33,055 bases of DNA from Clostridiales bacterium (GTDB lineage: Bacteria > Bacillota > DSM-16504 > Desulfitibacterales > JAICDB01): assembly GCA_020063565.1 (NCBI GenBank), contig JAICDB010000001.1:1-33055 (forward strand), given 5' to 3'. Below, one piece after another: positions 22,913 to 31,120 of this stretch; within the stretch, counting starts at the first letter, position 1, and every line of letters begins with the position of its first letter. A model generated the notes under the pieces. That model was not told the DNA's origin. It saw only the letters and a list, made by a program, of their open reading frames with translations, and searched no databases. Position numbers and translations under genes: made by a program.

Positions 22913-23563
22913 ATGAAAAGGATTTTGGTTGTTGAAGATGAAGAACCTATCAGGGAATTGATTAAACTCAATCTGCTGATGGCCGGGTATGAAACTCTGG
23001 AGGCTGCAGATGGCAGTGAAGGACTCAAATACATAAGGGATGAAAAAATAGACTTGGTACTTTTAGATATAATGTTACCCAGGTTGGATGGGTATGAGAT
23101 TTTGCCAGCTATTATAAAGAAGAATATACCTGTTATTTTGCTTACAGCTAAGGATGGCCTCAGAGACAAAGTGAAAGGGCTTGAAATGGGGGCCGATGAT
23201 TATATAACAAAACCCTTTGAAGCGATAGAATTACTGGCCCGGATCAAAGCGGTGCTTCGGAGGAGCAAGAAGGATATTACCGAAATTTCCTTTGATGATA
23301 TTCAAATTTTCTTGAATGAGCATAAGGTCTTCAAAGGTGGAAAGGAAGTTGAACTGACATTAAAGGAGTTTGAATTATTAAGATTGTTAGCTGAAAACAA
23401 AGGGAGAGCCATGTCAAGGGAGAAACTTTTGCAGTTAGTCTGGAACTATGATTACGAAGGAAGTACCAGGACGGTTGATATGCATATTCAACGGTTAAGA
23501 AGCAAATTGCAGACAGACAGGATTAAGACTGTCTACAAGGTGGGCTACCGACTGGAGGATTAA
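22913..23563 (+). CDS. OmpR/PhoB-family response regulator
   Basis: A 216-residue DNA-binding regulator. The receiver domain has the acidic pocket VVEDEEP (D9), the phosphorylated D52 in LVLLDIMLP, and the conserved Thr and Lys in LLTAKDG. The C-terminal winged helix carries LTLKEFELLRLLAENKGRAM and the recognition segment STRTVDMHIQRLRSKL, ending with the KVGYRLE wing. ATG 22913 follows ACGGGGTGAAGTAA. It is 2 bases from the kinase gene, so they form one unit. The direct repeat upstream of the lipoprotein gene at 25044 is its most likely target. Confidence 0.95.
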   Translation: MKRILVVEDEEPIRELIKLNLLMAGYETLEAADGSEGLKYIRDEKIDLVLLDIMLPRLDGYEILPAIIKKNIPVILLTAKDGLRDKVKGLEMGADDYITKPFEAIELLARIKAVLRRSKKDITEISFDDIQIFLNEHKVFKGGKEVELTLKEFELLRLLAENKGRAMSREKLLQLVWNYDYEGSTRTVDMHIQRLRSKLQTDRIKTVYKVGYRLED

Positions 23564-23565
23564 AA

Positions 23566-24963
23566 ATGAAGTTTGGTTGGAAGATATTTCTTCTCTGCAT
23601 GGGAATTTATATTGTCTCATTAACCTTTACAGGTATTGTAGTAACAGAAAATACTTATAACAGTCTCTTAAAAAAAGAAATTGAAAGGAGTTTGGAAGAG
23701 GAAGGTCATCTTCATTCTACACTTGCCCTCTATCTCTTAAATAATAAACGGCTTGCCAGGGAAAAAATTGAACTGGAGAACTATAGCCAGAGTATAGTTG
23801 ATATGTTTAAAACGGAAAATAATTATTTGGAAGTTTTCGATGAAAGTATGAATTTACTGGCTTCGAATGCGACAAAGACCTGGTTTCTTCCCAGGGAAGA
23901 ATTAAAGGTAGCTTTGGAAGGAAAGAAAAACTTTATTTTAAGGAGAGATGCAGGACAACATTATCTTTTTGTATCTGATGTATTGCAAATCGACGAAGAA
24001 AGAATAATTTTATCCTTAATAAAGGATATTACTCATATTGATAATCACAGGAGGGAGCAATATTTCTTTTTTACCAGAATAGGGGTAATAGGTCTGGTTT
24101 TTGTTGCCCTTATTACCTGGATTATGAGCAAATTTGTTATGAAGCCAATTAAAGATTTAAGCCTGACAGCTCAAAATATTGCTTCCGGAAACTACAATGA
24201 CCGGGCAAAGGTAACCGGTAGAGATGAAATAGGACTATTGGCAGAGCAATTTAATATTATGGCTTCAGAAATTGAACACAAAATTAACCAGTTAAAAGAG
24301 GAAAGCCAGCGCCAGCAAAGATTTGTAGATAACCTGACCCATGAACTCAGAACACCGTTAACATCTATTATTGGCTATGCTGAGTTTTTACAAAAGGTAG
24401 ACTATGACCCCGGGCTTTTTAAAAAAAGTTTGAGTTATATCCAGTCAGAAGGCAAACGGATGTTAAAATTGGCAAATACATTAATGGACATGATCTTATT
24501 GAGGGAAAAGGCCTACCAACTACAAAAACACCGAACTTTACCACTGTTGGCAGAGGTTAAGGATATTATGAGCGTAAAGGCTGGGGAAAAGGGAATACGA
24601 TTGAAAATCCAGGGAAAGGATATGGAGGTTGTAATTGACCGGGATTTAATAAAGGGTGTTGTTATCAATTTAGTGGATAATGCTATAAATGCTTCTCAGA
24701 AAGGGAAAGTAGTCATCCTTGGAACTGAAGAAGTAAATGGCAAACAATCGATTTATGTCAAAGATGAAGGAAAAGGTATGGAAGAGTGGGAAATCGAAAA
24801 GGTTAAGGAGCCCTTTTACCGGGTTGATAAATCCCGGTCCCGGAAAGAGGGAGGCATTGGGCTGGGATTGACCATTTGTAATCAAATAATTACCGGTCAT
24901 GGTGCAGAATTGGCAATCACAAGCAAGGTGGGAAAGGGAACGACAGTCAAAATTATTTTCTAA
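23566..24963 (+). CDS. Membrane sensor histidine kinase
   Basis: A 465-residue kinase: helix at about 7-27, an external sensor domain at about 28-160, second helix at about 167-188, HAMP domain (about 190-242), HisKA with the phosphorylated H259 in NLTHELRTPLTSIIGYAEF, and a HATPase domain with N-box VINLVDNAINAS, DEGKGM and GGIGLGLTICNQI. All catalytic motifs are intact. The external domain of about 130 residues is large enough to bind a ligand, unlike BceS-type kinases that sense through an adjacent permease. The signal is unknown. Neighbours are an FtsX-type exporter upstream and lipoproteins downstream, suggesting envelope stress. Confidence 0.94.
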   Translation: MKFGWKIFLLCMGIYIVSLTFTGIVVTENTYNSLLKKEIERSLEEEGHLHSTLALYLLNNKRLAREKIELENYSQSIVDMFKTENNYLEVFDESMNLLASNATKTWFLPREELKVALEGKKNFILRRDAGQHYLFVSDVLQIDEERIILSLIKDITHIDNHRREQYFFFTRIGVIGLVFVALITWIMSKFVMKPIKDLSLTAQNIASGNYNDRAKVTGRDEIGLLAEQFNIMASEIEHKINQLKEESQRQQRFVDNLTHELRTPLTSIIGYAEFLQKVDYDPGLFKKSLSYIQSEGKRMLKLANTLMDMILLREKAYQLQKHRTLPLLAEVKDIMSVKAGEKGIRLKIQGKDMEVVIDRDLIKGVVINLVDNAINASQKGKVVILGTEEVNGKQSIYVKDEGKGMEEWEIEKVKEPFYRVDKSRSRKEGGIGLGLTICNQIITGHGAELAITSKVGKGTTVKIIF

Positions 24964-24965
24964 AA

Positions 24966-24985
24966 TTTACAAGTTTTTTACAAGT
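24966..24985 (+). promoter_or_regulatory. Direct-repeat operator, probable response-regulator site
   Basis: TTTACAAGT occurs twice without mismatch at 24966-24974 and 24977-24985, start to start 11 bases, i.e. one helical turn. This is the head-to-tail geometry bound by dimers of PhoB/OmpR-type regulators, and such a regulator is encoded directly upstream. The binding partner is inferred. Confidence 0.65.
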
Positions 24986-25006
24986 AGGAGAAAACTGGGA
25001 TAAATT
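24977..25006 (+). promoter_or_regulatory. Promoter of the acidic lipoprotein gene
   Basis: The TTTACA of the second operator repeat (24977-24982) can act as -35, with TAAATT (25001-25006) 18 bases on as -10. Overlap of an activator site with a weak -35 is the class II arrangement used by PhoB-type activators. Confidence 0.5.
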
Positions 25007-25043
25007 TTATTGTTATTATTATCCCCGAAAGGGGGAATTTAAA

Positions 25044-25337
25044 ATGAAAAAAATACTTACTATCGTATTGTGTTTAGTACTGGGCCTCTTTATAGTAGCC
25101 GGTTGTGCCGACAAGGAACCCGCTACTACTAATGAGAAAGCTCAAACAGAGGCAACTACCGATGAACAGGCTCCAGCTGATCAGGAACAGCAGGCATCTG
25201 AAAATGCTGATGAGCAGCAGGTATCTGAGGAACAAGCTGCCGATGAAGAAGTATCAGCTGGTGACCAAGAAGCAGCCGGTGAAGAAAATGCTGGAGATGA
25301 AGCTTCCCAAGCTGAAAAAGAAGACGCTAAAAACTAG
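25044..25337 (+). CDS. Acidic, low-complexity lipoprotein
   Basis: A 97-residue lipoprotein with lipobox VAGC (C21). The whole mature part of 77 residues is made of Glu, Asp, Gln, Ala, Ser, Thr, Gly and Asn with a few Lys, Val and Pro. It has no Leu, Ile, Met, Phe, Trp, Tyr, Arg or His, so it should be disordered and strongly negative. ATG 25044 follows GAAAGGGGGAATTTAAA. It is preceded by the direct-repeat promoter and followed by a terminator, so it is probably the main regulated product of the adjacent two-component system. No family is recognised; a wall-embedded polyanion or cation buffer is a guess. Confidence 0.75.
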   Translation: MKKILTIVLCLVLGLFIVAGCADKEPATTNEKAQTEATTDEQAPADQEQQASENADEQQVSEEQAADEEVSAGDQEAAGEENAGDEASQAEKEDAKN

Positions 25338-25352
25338 TAATGTGATTTACAT

Positions 25353-25385
25353 AGGGACCTCTCTACGACCGGGAGGTCCCTTTTA
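25353..25385 (+). terminator. Rho-independent terminator after the acidic lipoprotein
   Basis: AGGGACCTC (25353-25361) pairs with GAGGTCCCT (25373-25381), 11-base loop, followed by TTTTAATTTT. It begins 16 bases after the stop codon. Confidence 0.9.
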
Positions 25386-25453
25386 ATTTTATAGATTCCA
25401 ATTTATAATTAAAAAATGAAAGTAAAATATACTGGTTAAAGAAGGCGGTTTCT

Positions 25454-27298
25454 ATGAAAAAGGGATTATTTATTGTCTTAATATTATTTTTGCTTGTTGT
25501 AGCGGGATGTAACCAGCAGGTAATAAAGGACAATCAGATTTATGTTGTTGAAAAGGAATCTAATGAATCCAATGGAGAAAAATTAAACGATCAGTTAAAT
25601 ACGGAAGGCAGGATTCCTTTTCAGGAATATGAAGGTTATGATGCTCTGGAAGATGACGAATCGGGGCGGGTATTACTGACCCTTTCGCCGGATGGTAAAA
25701 GTATGTATTTTATGGAACCTTTGCAGGAAAAGAAAAAAATTCAGATTATAAAAGGAGATCCAAAAGAAGAGGTGCGTTTGTTTAAAGTGAATACCAAAAC
25801 CCGGGAACAGAAAACTATTATCGAGGGTATTCCTTTTGTTTCCCTTGTGAAGTGGAATAAAGAGGGCTCGATTGTTGCTTTTTGTGGGGGAGGAAGGTTA
25901 ACAATTTATGATACTCAAAAAAATAAATTGATTTTAGAAGACAGGTTAAAGGATGATCCGGTACTCTATTTTTCCTGGTCGCCCAGGGATGAGAATAAAT
26001 TATATACGGAACAACCTAACTTGGCAAACGGAAGTATATACTATATAGATTCTCAAAAAAAGGTTGAAGCTTATGAGACTAAAGAGAGGATATATTTTAA
26101 AGGCAAATTAGATACTGATTATTATTATGGTACAAAATGGTATGTAGTAAGTGAGCGCCAAAATAAGTCAGAGGGAAAAAGTGACGGTATTAATACGGTT
26201 ATTGTAGATAAACAAGCTAATGTTGTGAAGGTTTTGGCAGAAGGAAGTTTTAGGGATTCTTATAAAAAGTCACTGGTTCAGGTTGGAGAAGGAGGCTTTG
26301 GTTTATATTATATTGCAGATATTAATACTCCTGAAAAAATAAAGACACTGACCAAGGAATATGTTTTTGATGTCAAGTTTGTAGATGATGGGAAAATTGC
26401 TTATATAGTAGAAAATGAAGATATAGAGAAAAACTCCTTTTGGCTTTATATCGTCGATAAAAGGGGAAAAGAGCTGGAAAAGTTGGAGGTCTCGGGAAGC
26501 AGTATTGCTTTGCTGCCAAACGGTAAAAAAGGATACATTGGAGGGCCTAGGTGGGAAAAAATTGATTTTGAAAAGAATCAAATTGAGGCTAATTTAGTGA
26601 ACAATACCAGAGTTTTTGAAGAAGAACCTGAAAAAGAAGAAATTTTTAAAACCATCCGGGGAGCTATGGATACTATTTATAAATATGAGCTTGTGGGGGA
26701 AAGAGATTTTTCTGCAGCGAAAAAATATTTTATCGATACCAATTCACCCGCACAATGGGCCTATTTTGATGTGATTACGAAATTTAATGAGACTTCCTTT
26801 CGAAAAAATAGCAATAAAATATACAGACTAACCATTGAGCTAAAAAGTTATAAACTCCATGAAAAGGGTGAGCGAGCTTCGGTAAAAATCAGGGTAGGGG
26901 CAGAAAATTTTTCCGGCGGGAGCCTGACCATGGATTATGCCCTGGAATTGATAAAATTAGAAGAAAACTGGTATGTTACCGGCTTAAGTACATTTCCTTA
27001 TTCTCAGTTGCGGGAAGAGTTACAACAAAGGGTGGAAAAATATTTGCAAGATGCTCAAAACGGCCAGATTTTTCAAGGAATATTGAAAGACAAGGTAGTG
27101 GAAATCGGGCAGATCCAGTTCTGGCGTTCCAGTATGCCCCATTTATCTCCCGATGTTGAAAGTGCAAATTTTTGTAAAGTATATTTAATTGTAAAAACTG
27201 ACGGAAAAGAAGAAATTTATAAGATGGTGCTGGATAAGAAAAACCCAAATTATTGGGAGGTAACTAAACTTTCTCAAAAAGACTTAAATCATTTATAA
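25454..27298 (+). CDS. Lipoprotein with TolB-like beta-propeller region
   Basis: A 614-residue lipoprotein with lipobox VAGC (C19). From about 60 to 390 there are repeated WD/PD-type strands such as VLLTLSPDGKSMYFME, FVSLVKWNKEGSIVAFCGGG and YFSWSPRDENKLYTE, pointing to a TolB/DPP-IV-like beta-propeller. The C-terminal part (about 400-520) has the helix-and-sheet pattern of an NTF2-like domain (TIRGAMDTIYKYELVGERDF), followed by about 90 residues with a possible second small domain. ATG 25454 follows GAAGGCGG. Such surface lipoproteins beside two-component systems are often ligand sensors or wall-associated binders, but no function is known. The terminator before it suggests its own promoter. 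Confidence 0.7.
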   Translation: MKKGLFIVLILFLLVVAGCNQQVIKDNQIYVVEKESNESNGEKLNDQLNTEGRIPFQEYEGYDALEDDESGRVLLTLSPDGKSMYFMEPLQEKKKIQIIKGDPKEEVRLFKVNTKTREQKTIIEGIPFVSLVKWNKEGSIVAFCGGGRLTIYDTQKNKLILEDRLKDDPVLYFSWSPRDENKLYTEQPNLANGSIYYIDSQKKVEAYETKERIYFKGKLDTDYYYGTKWYVVSERQNKSEGKSDGINTVIVDKQANVVKVLAEGSFRDSYKKSLVQVGEGGFGLYYIADINTPEKIKTLTKEYVFDVKFVDDGKIAYIVENEDIEKNSFWLYIVDKRGKELEKLEVSGSSIALLPNGKKGYIGGPRWEKIDFEKNQIEANLVNNTRVFEEEPEKEEIFKTIRGAMDTIYKYELVGERDFSAAKKYFIDTNSPAQWAYFDVITKFNETSFRKNSNKIYRLTIELKSYKLHEKGERASVKIRVGAENFSGGSLTMDYALELIKLEENWYVTGLSTFPYSQLREELQQRVEKYLQDAQNGQIFQGILKDKVVEIGQIQFWRSSMPHLSPDVESANFCKVYLIVKTDGKEEIYKMVLDKKNPNYWEVTKLSQKDLNHL

Positions 27299-27338
27299 GA
27301 AAAACCCATCCGGAAAAAAATCCGGAAGGGTTTTTCTT
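27297..27338. terminator. Bidirectional terminator
   Basis: AAGAAAAACCC (27297-27307) pairs with GGGTTTTTCTT (27328-27338), continued after one A/A mismatch by TCCGGA (27309-27314) with TCCGGA (27321-27326). The outer A/T tracts provide a T-run on either strand, and the hairpin lies between converging genes. It overlaps the last two bases of the lipoprotein stop codon. Confidence 0.88.
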
Positions 27339-27414
27339 ATCTCAGTTTAAATGGGAACTATACCAATAACTATATATTTTGTAATAGTTATTACCATAAT
27401 TTATTACTTATATT

Positions 27415-27446
27415 GAAGATCTACCCTGGGAAATAAGGGTGGTTCT
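27415..27446 (-). terminator. Candidate terminator of htpG
   Basis: On the minus strand, just after the htpG stop, GAAGA and ACCCT pair with AGGGT and TCTTC around an 8-base loop, with small internal mismatches. The T-run is poor, so the bidirectional terminator further on probably finishes the job. A second AT hairpin (27365-27373 with 27384-27392) lies between them. Confidence 0.45.
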
Positions 27447-27450
27447 TCTA

Positions 27451-29304
27451 TTACTCTAAAGCACGGTCCAGTATTTCATACATTCTGTTGACCATATCTC
27501 TGTAGTCATATAAAAGACCGGCAGAAATCAGAGCATTATCCAGGATTTGCCTGGCAGCTGTTTCGGCAAATGGGTCACCTTTTTCCCTTAAAGCATTAAG
27601 TTTTTTAATTACTGAATGTTTGGGGTTTATTTCTAAAATATTTGGGCCTGTATTTTTTAAATCTTTATTTATCATTCGCATCATTTTTTGCATACTGTTG
27701 GTCATGCCTTCGGGGCTGAGTACAATGGCAGGACTTTCGACAAGGCGCTTGGATTCTCGCACTTCGCTTACCCTTTCACCCAGCTTTTCCTTTAGCCACT
27801 GGAGCAGTGACTTAATCTTTTCATCTGATAAGGCATCCTCAGCCCGGTTCTTTTCCTGGTGGTCGGGTAATTCCAGATTTGCCTGGTCAGCTGAAAGCAG
27901 TTTTCTGCCTTCATATTCACCCAGTTGGCTTAAAATATAATCGTCCACTGCTTCAAAGGTATAAATTACCTCTAAATCTCTTTCCTTAAAGATCTCCAGA
28001 TACGGGCCGTTTTCAATTGCTTCCCGGGTGGGACCGTTAAGATAATAAATTGCCTTCTGATTATCTTTCATACGCTCCAGATAATCGTCTAAAGATATAA
28101 GTTCGTCAGGTTCTGATTTTGATGATTCGAAACGCAGCAGTTTTACCAACTCATCCCTGCGGTTTAAATCGGTTGCTGCACCTTCTTTGATAAACATAGC
28201 AAACTTTTCCCAGAATTCCTTGTACTTTTCAGGTTCTTTATTAGCCTGTTCTTTGAGGAATTTCAGGAAGCGGCCGGTGATCACCCGGCGTATTTTAGAC
28301 ATTAGGGCGCTGTCCTGCATTGTTTCCCGAGAAATGTTTAAAGGAAGCTCCTCACTGTCCACAACACCTTTTACAAACCGCAGCCACTCCGGCAGAATAA
28401 TGTCGGATTGTTCCTGGATCAATACTTTTCGACAGTAAAGATTTACACCGGGTTCCAGGCGACCAAAGCCATAGCGCTCAAAATTATCCTTTGGTACAAA
28501 TAACAGTGCATTGATGTGAAGTGGAGCATCCACTGAAAAATGGAACTTAAAGAGGGGTTCATCATAGGCATTAGCGATAAACTTATAGAATTCAGTATAT
28601 TCTTCTTCCGTAACTTCATTTTTATTTTTAACCCACAGGGCTTGAACAGTATTAACTTTTTCGCCGTTTACCTTAATTGGAAATGGCACAAAGCTGGAGT
28701 ACTGCTTAATTATCCTTTTAATGGTTTCAGGCTTTTCATATTCCCTGGCATCTTCTTTCAAGTGGAGGACAATTTTTGTTCCACGTTTAAGGTCACCTGC
28801 TTCTGCAATTGTATAGCTGCCGGTTCCTTCTGAAGTCCAGATACAACCCTTTGCTTCCGGTTTATAGGAGCGGGTATAAAGAGTAACTTTTTCTGCTACC
28901 ATAAAGGCTGAATAAAAACCGACTCCAAATTGTCCAATTAAATTGATATCTTCCTTATTTCCTTCCATTAAATGTTGTACGAAAGCCTTACTTCCTGAGT
29001 GAGCAATGGTTCCCAGGTTTTCTACCAATTCTTCTTCGGTCATACCAATGCCTGTATCTGAAATGGTGAGGGTATGGGAAGTGCTATCTGTTTCAATGGA
29101 GATTTCTGCAGGCAGATCTTCATCCTGCACTTTTTCCTTAGAAAGCTTGTAATAGCGAAGTTTTTCCAAAGCATCTGCCGCATTGGAAATTAACTCCCGG
29201 AGAAAAATTTGCCGATCTGTATAGAGGGAGTTGATAACAATGTCTAATAGTTGCTTTATTTCCGCCTGAAATTCTTTGGTTTCTTTTACCGCATTTTCAC
29301 TCAT
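27451..29304 (-). CDS. htpG: Molecular chaperone HtpG (Hsp90)
   Basis: ATP-dependent cytosolic chaperone dimer. The 617 residues have the full domain set: the N-terminal GHKL ATPase with LRELISNAADALEKL, ISDTGIGM and GQFGVGFYSAF, the middle domain with LPLNISRETMQDS and its catalytic-loop Arg, and a C-terminal dimerisation domain ending EILDRALE. Length is normal for bacterial HtpG. ATG 29304 follows AAGGGGGTATAACTAACT. It is transcribed alone from a good sigma-A promoter. No CIRCE element was seen, so HrcA control is unlikely. Confidence 0.97.
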   Translation of the reverse strand: MSENAVKETKEFQAEIKQLLDIVINSLYTDRQIFLRELISNAADALEKLRYYKLSKEKVQDEDLPAEISIETDSTSHTLTISDTGIGMTEEELVENLGTIAHSGSKAFVQHLMEGNKEDINLIGQFGVGFYSAFMVAEKVTLYTRSYKPEAKGCIWTSEGTGSYTIAEAGDLKRGTKIVLHLKEDAREYEKPETIKRIIKQYSSFVPFPIKVNGEKVNTVQALWVKNKNEVTEEEYTEFYKFIANAYDEPLFKFHFSVDAPLHINALLFVPKDNFERYGFGRLEPGVNLYCRKVLIQEQSDIILPEWLRFVKGVVDSEELPLNISRETMQDSALMSKIRRVITGRFLKFLKEQANKEPEKYKEFWEKFAMFIKEGAATDLNRRDELVKLLRFESSKSEPDELISLDDYLERMKDNQKAIYYLNGPTREAIENGPYLEIFKERDLEVIYTFEAVDDYILSQLGEYEGRKLLSADQANLELPDHQEKNRAEDALSDEKIKSLLQWLKEKLGERVSEVRESKRLVESPAIVLSPEGMTNSMQKMMRMINKDLKNTGPNILEINPKHSVIKKLNALREKGDPFAETAARQILDNALISAGLLYDYRDMVNRMYEILDRALE

Positions 29305-29348
29305 AGTTAGTTATACCCCCTTATGTATTATAGATATTTCTGTATATA

Positions 29349-29376
29349 AATATATTACTTATGGTTCATTTGTCAA
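29349..29376 (-). promoter_or_regulatory. Sigma-A promoter of htpG
   Basis: On the minus strand a perfect -35 TTGACA (29376-29371) and TATATT (29354-29349) are 16 bases apart, about 45 bases before the start codon. Confidence 0.75.
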
Positions 29377-29390
29377 CTTTCCCAGTATAA

Positions 29391-29425
29391 ATAAAACTCC
29401 CGCCTCCAACGGGGCGAGAGTCCTT
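29391..29425 (-). terminator. Terminator of the ABC importer operon
   Basis: On the minus strand ACTC-T-CGCC pairs with GGCG-G-GAGT (one T-G wobble) around a loop, followed by TTTTATTTAT. It lies 9 bases beyond the permease stop; the mismatch on the plus strand shows it is built for the minus strand. Confidence 0.85.
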
Positions 29426-29433
29426 TTAAAAAA

Positions 29434-30318
29434 TTAACCTCTATTTCTTAAAATCCTATTTTCCAAAATTGCTACGCCCTGATACATCACAGAAGCACAG
29501 ATAGCGACTATAAAGAGGCTTACAAAAACAAGTGTTAAATTGAAGACCTGGAAACCGTATATAATGAGATAACCTAAGCCTTGTTTGGATACCAGGAACT
29601 CACCAACAATTACACCTACCCAGGCTAACCCTACATTAACTTTCAATGTTGAAACAATGGTTGGGAATGATGCGGGAAGGATAATTTTCTGGAATATCTG
29701 CCGCTTATTAGCTCCAAAAGTTTTGGCTAATTTAATGAGATTTTTATCAACTTCCCTGAAGCTACCGTAAACTACAATTGTCGTAATGATAATTGATATA
29801 GCTATTGCCATGGCAATAATTCCCCCGTATCCTCCACCAAAGGCTACAATAAACATAGGGCCTAAAGCTACTTTGGGCATACCATTTAAAACTACCAGGT
29901 AGGGGTCAAGAACACGAGAAAGAAAGGGAAACCACCAGATAATTATTGCAATCAAAGTACCTGAAACCGTTCCTAAAATAAAACCAACAATAGTTTCTAA
30001 AACAGTGGCTATTATATGATTGTGCAGCTCGCCTTTTAGCAGCATACTTATGAACATGGACCAGATTTTGGAGGGTTGACTAAAAAGTAAAGGATCAAGT
30101 ATCCGGTAATGTGTCAGTATTTCCCATAAAGCAAGTAAAAAGATAAGTAGCGCAACTTGTGTAAATCTTACCCAGAGTTGTTGGATCCGTTCCCTTTTCA
30201 AGTACTCCGCATGTGCCGGGGACTTGGCGTCTCGAGTTAAATAGCGTTTTATTATATTGCCACCTTGAGGGAGTGGGTTTTGAATATTATTTTTGGATTG
30301 ATTCGTTTTCATTCTCAT
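29434..30318 (-). CDS. ABC importer permease, SsuC/TauC/ThiX type
   Basis: Inner-membrane permease of a nitrate/sulfonate/taurine/thiamine-precursor family importer. The 294 residues have a 60-residue polar N-terminal extension, then about six helices. The ATPase-contact (EAA) loop is LIKLAKTFGANKRQIFQKIILPASFPTI, clear in family form. ATG 30318 follows GGAGGGAGATGA and overlaps the ATPase gene by 32 bases. The charged N-terminal extension is longer than usual. Substrate cannot be told from the permease. Confidence 0.9.
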   Translation of the reverse strand: MRMKTNQSKNNIQNPLPQGGNIIKRYLTRDAKSPAHAEYLKRERIQQLWVRFTQVALLIFLLALWEILTHYRILDPLLFSQPSKIWSMFISMLLKGELHNHIIATVLETIVGFILGTVSGTLIAIIIWWFPFLSRVLDPYLVVLNGMPKVALGPMFIVAFGGGYGGIIAMAIAISIIITTIVVYGSFREVDKNLIKLAKTFGANKRQIFQKIILPASFPTIVSTLKVNVGLAWVGVIVGEFLVSKQGLGYLIIYGFQVFNLTLVFVSLFIVAICASVMYQGVAILENRILRNRG

Positions 30319-31075
30319 TCATCTCCCTCCAGATAAGCTGAAAGTATTTTTGAAATTCAGGGACTTTCCTTGAAGAAAATGGTAGGGGATCTCGTAATGG
30401 TGGCGGAACTTCGATTTCCCTCTTAATTCTGCCGGGACTCGTTGCCATGATAATGATCCTATCAGCCATAGAAATTGCCTCGGCAATATCGTGGGTAACT
30501 AAAATAGCTGTTTTATTTCTTTTGCGGAGGGTTTCACTTACCAGATCCTCCAATCGCAGACGGGTAGTGTAGTCCAGGGCGGAAAAGGGTTCATCCAAAA
30601 GTAAAATGTAAGGCTTAATGGCAAGGGTGCGCACCAGCGCGACCCTTTGCCTCATTCCTCCCGATAGTTGATGGGCATAATAATTTTGAAAGGGAAGAAG
30701 ATTCATTTCATTTAGTAGTTCTAAAGCGTAGTCTCTATTTTCCTTTGTATTTTGCTTCAGAATTTCTAACCCGAGCATAATGTTTTGTTTAATGGTTCGC
30801 CAGTTCAGAAGGTAATCATGTTGAAGCATATATCCTACGTTTTGAGAGGTTGATTTGACTTCCTTATTCCAGATGGTGATTGAGCCTGAGGTAGGTGAAA
30901 TTAAACCGGCCAGTAATGATAAAATAGTAGTTTTACCACAACCGCTGGGCCCTAAGATTGCTATAAATTCACCTTCTCTAATGGATAGATTGATGTTTCT
31001 GAGTGCTTCCGTTTCTCCTTCCATTGTTACATACGTCTTGCAAACATTATTAAATTTTATTATTTCCTTTGACAA
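30287..31075 (-). CDS. ABC importer ATP-binding protein, SsuB/TauB type
   Basis: The 262 residues contain Walker A GPSGCGKTT, Q-loop YMLQHDYLLNWRT, signature LSGGMRQRVALVRTL, Walker B YILLLDEPFSALD and H-loop VTHD. The Q-loop wording and the following TSPGRIKREIEV block are typical of the nitrate/sulfonate importer class. Translation starts at TTG 31075 behind a strong AGGAGGTG. The gene lies between binding protein and permease and overlaps the latter, so the three form an operon. Confidence 0.92.
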   Translation of the reverse strand: MSKEIIKFNNVCKTYVTMEGETEALRNINLSIREGEFIAILGPSGCGKTTILSLLAGLISPTSGSITIWNKEVKSTSQNVGYMLQHDYLLNWRTIKQNIMLGLEILKQNTKENRDYALELLNEMNLLPFQNYYAHQLSGGMRQRVALVRTLAIKPYILLLDEPFSALDYTTRLRLEDLVSETLRKRNKTAILVTHDIAEAISMADRIIIMATSPGRIKREIEVPPPLRDPLPFSSRKVPEFQKYFQLIWREMNENENESIQK

Positions 31076-31120
31076 AATTACACCTCCTCAATACTTTTAC
31101 ATTTCTGGAGCATATGGCCA

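Noticed and set aside
29305-29348. CIRCE (HrcA) element before htpG
   Set aside because: No TTAGCACTC-N9-GAGTGCTAA inverted repeat is present.
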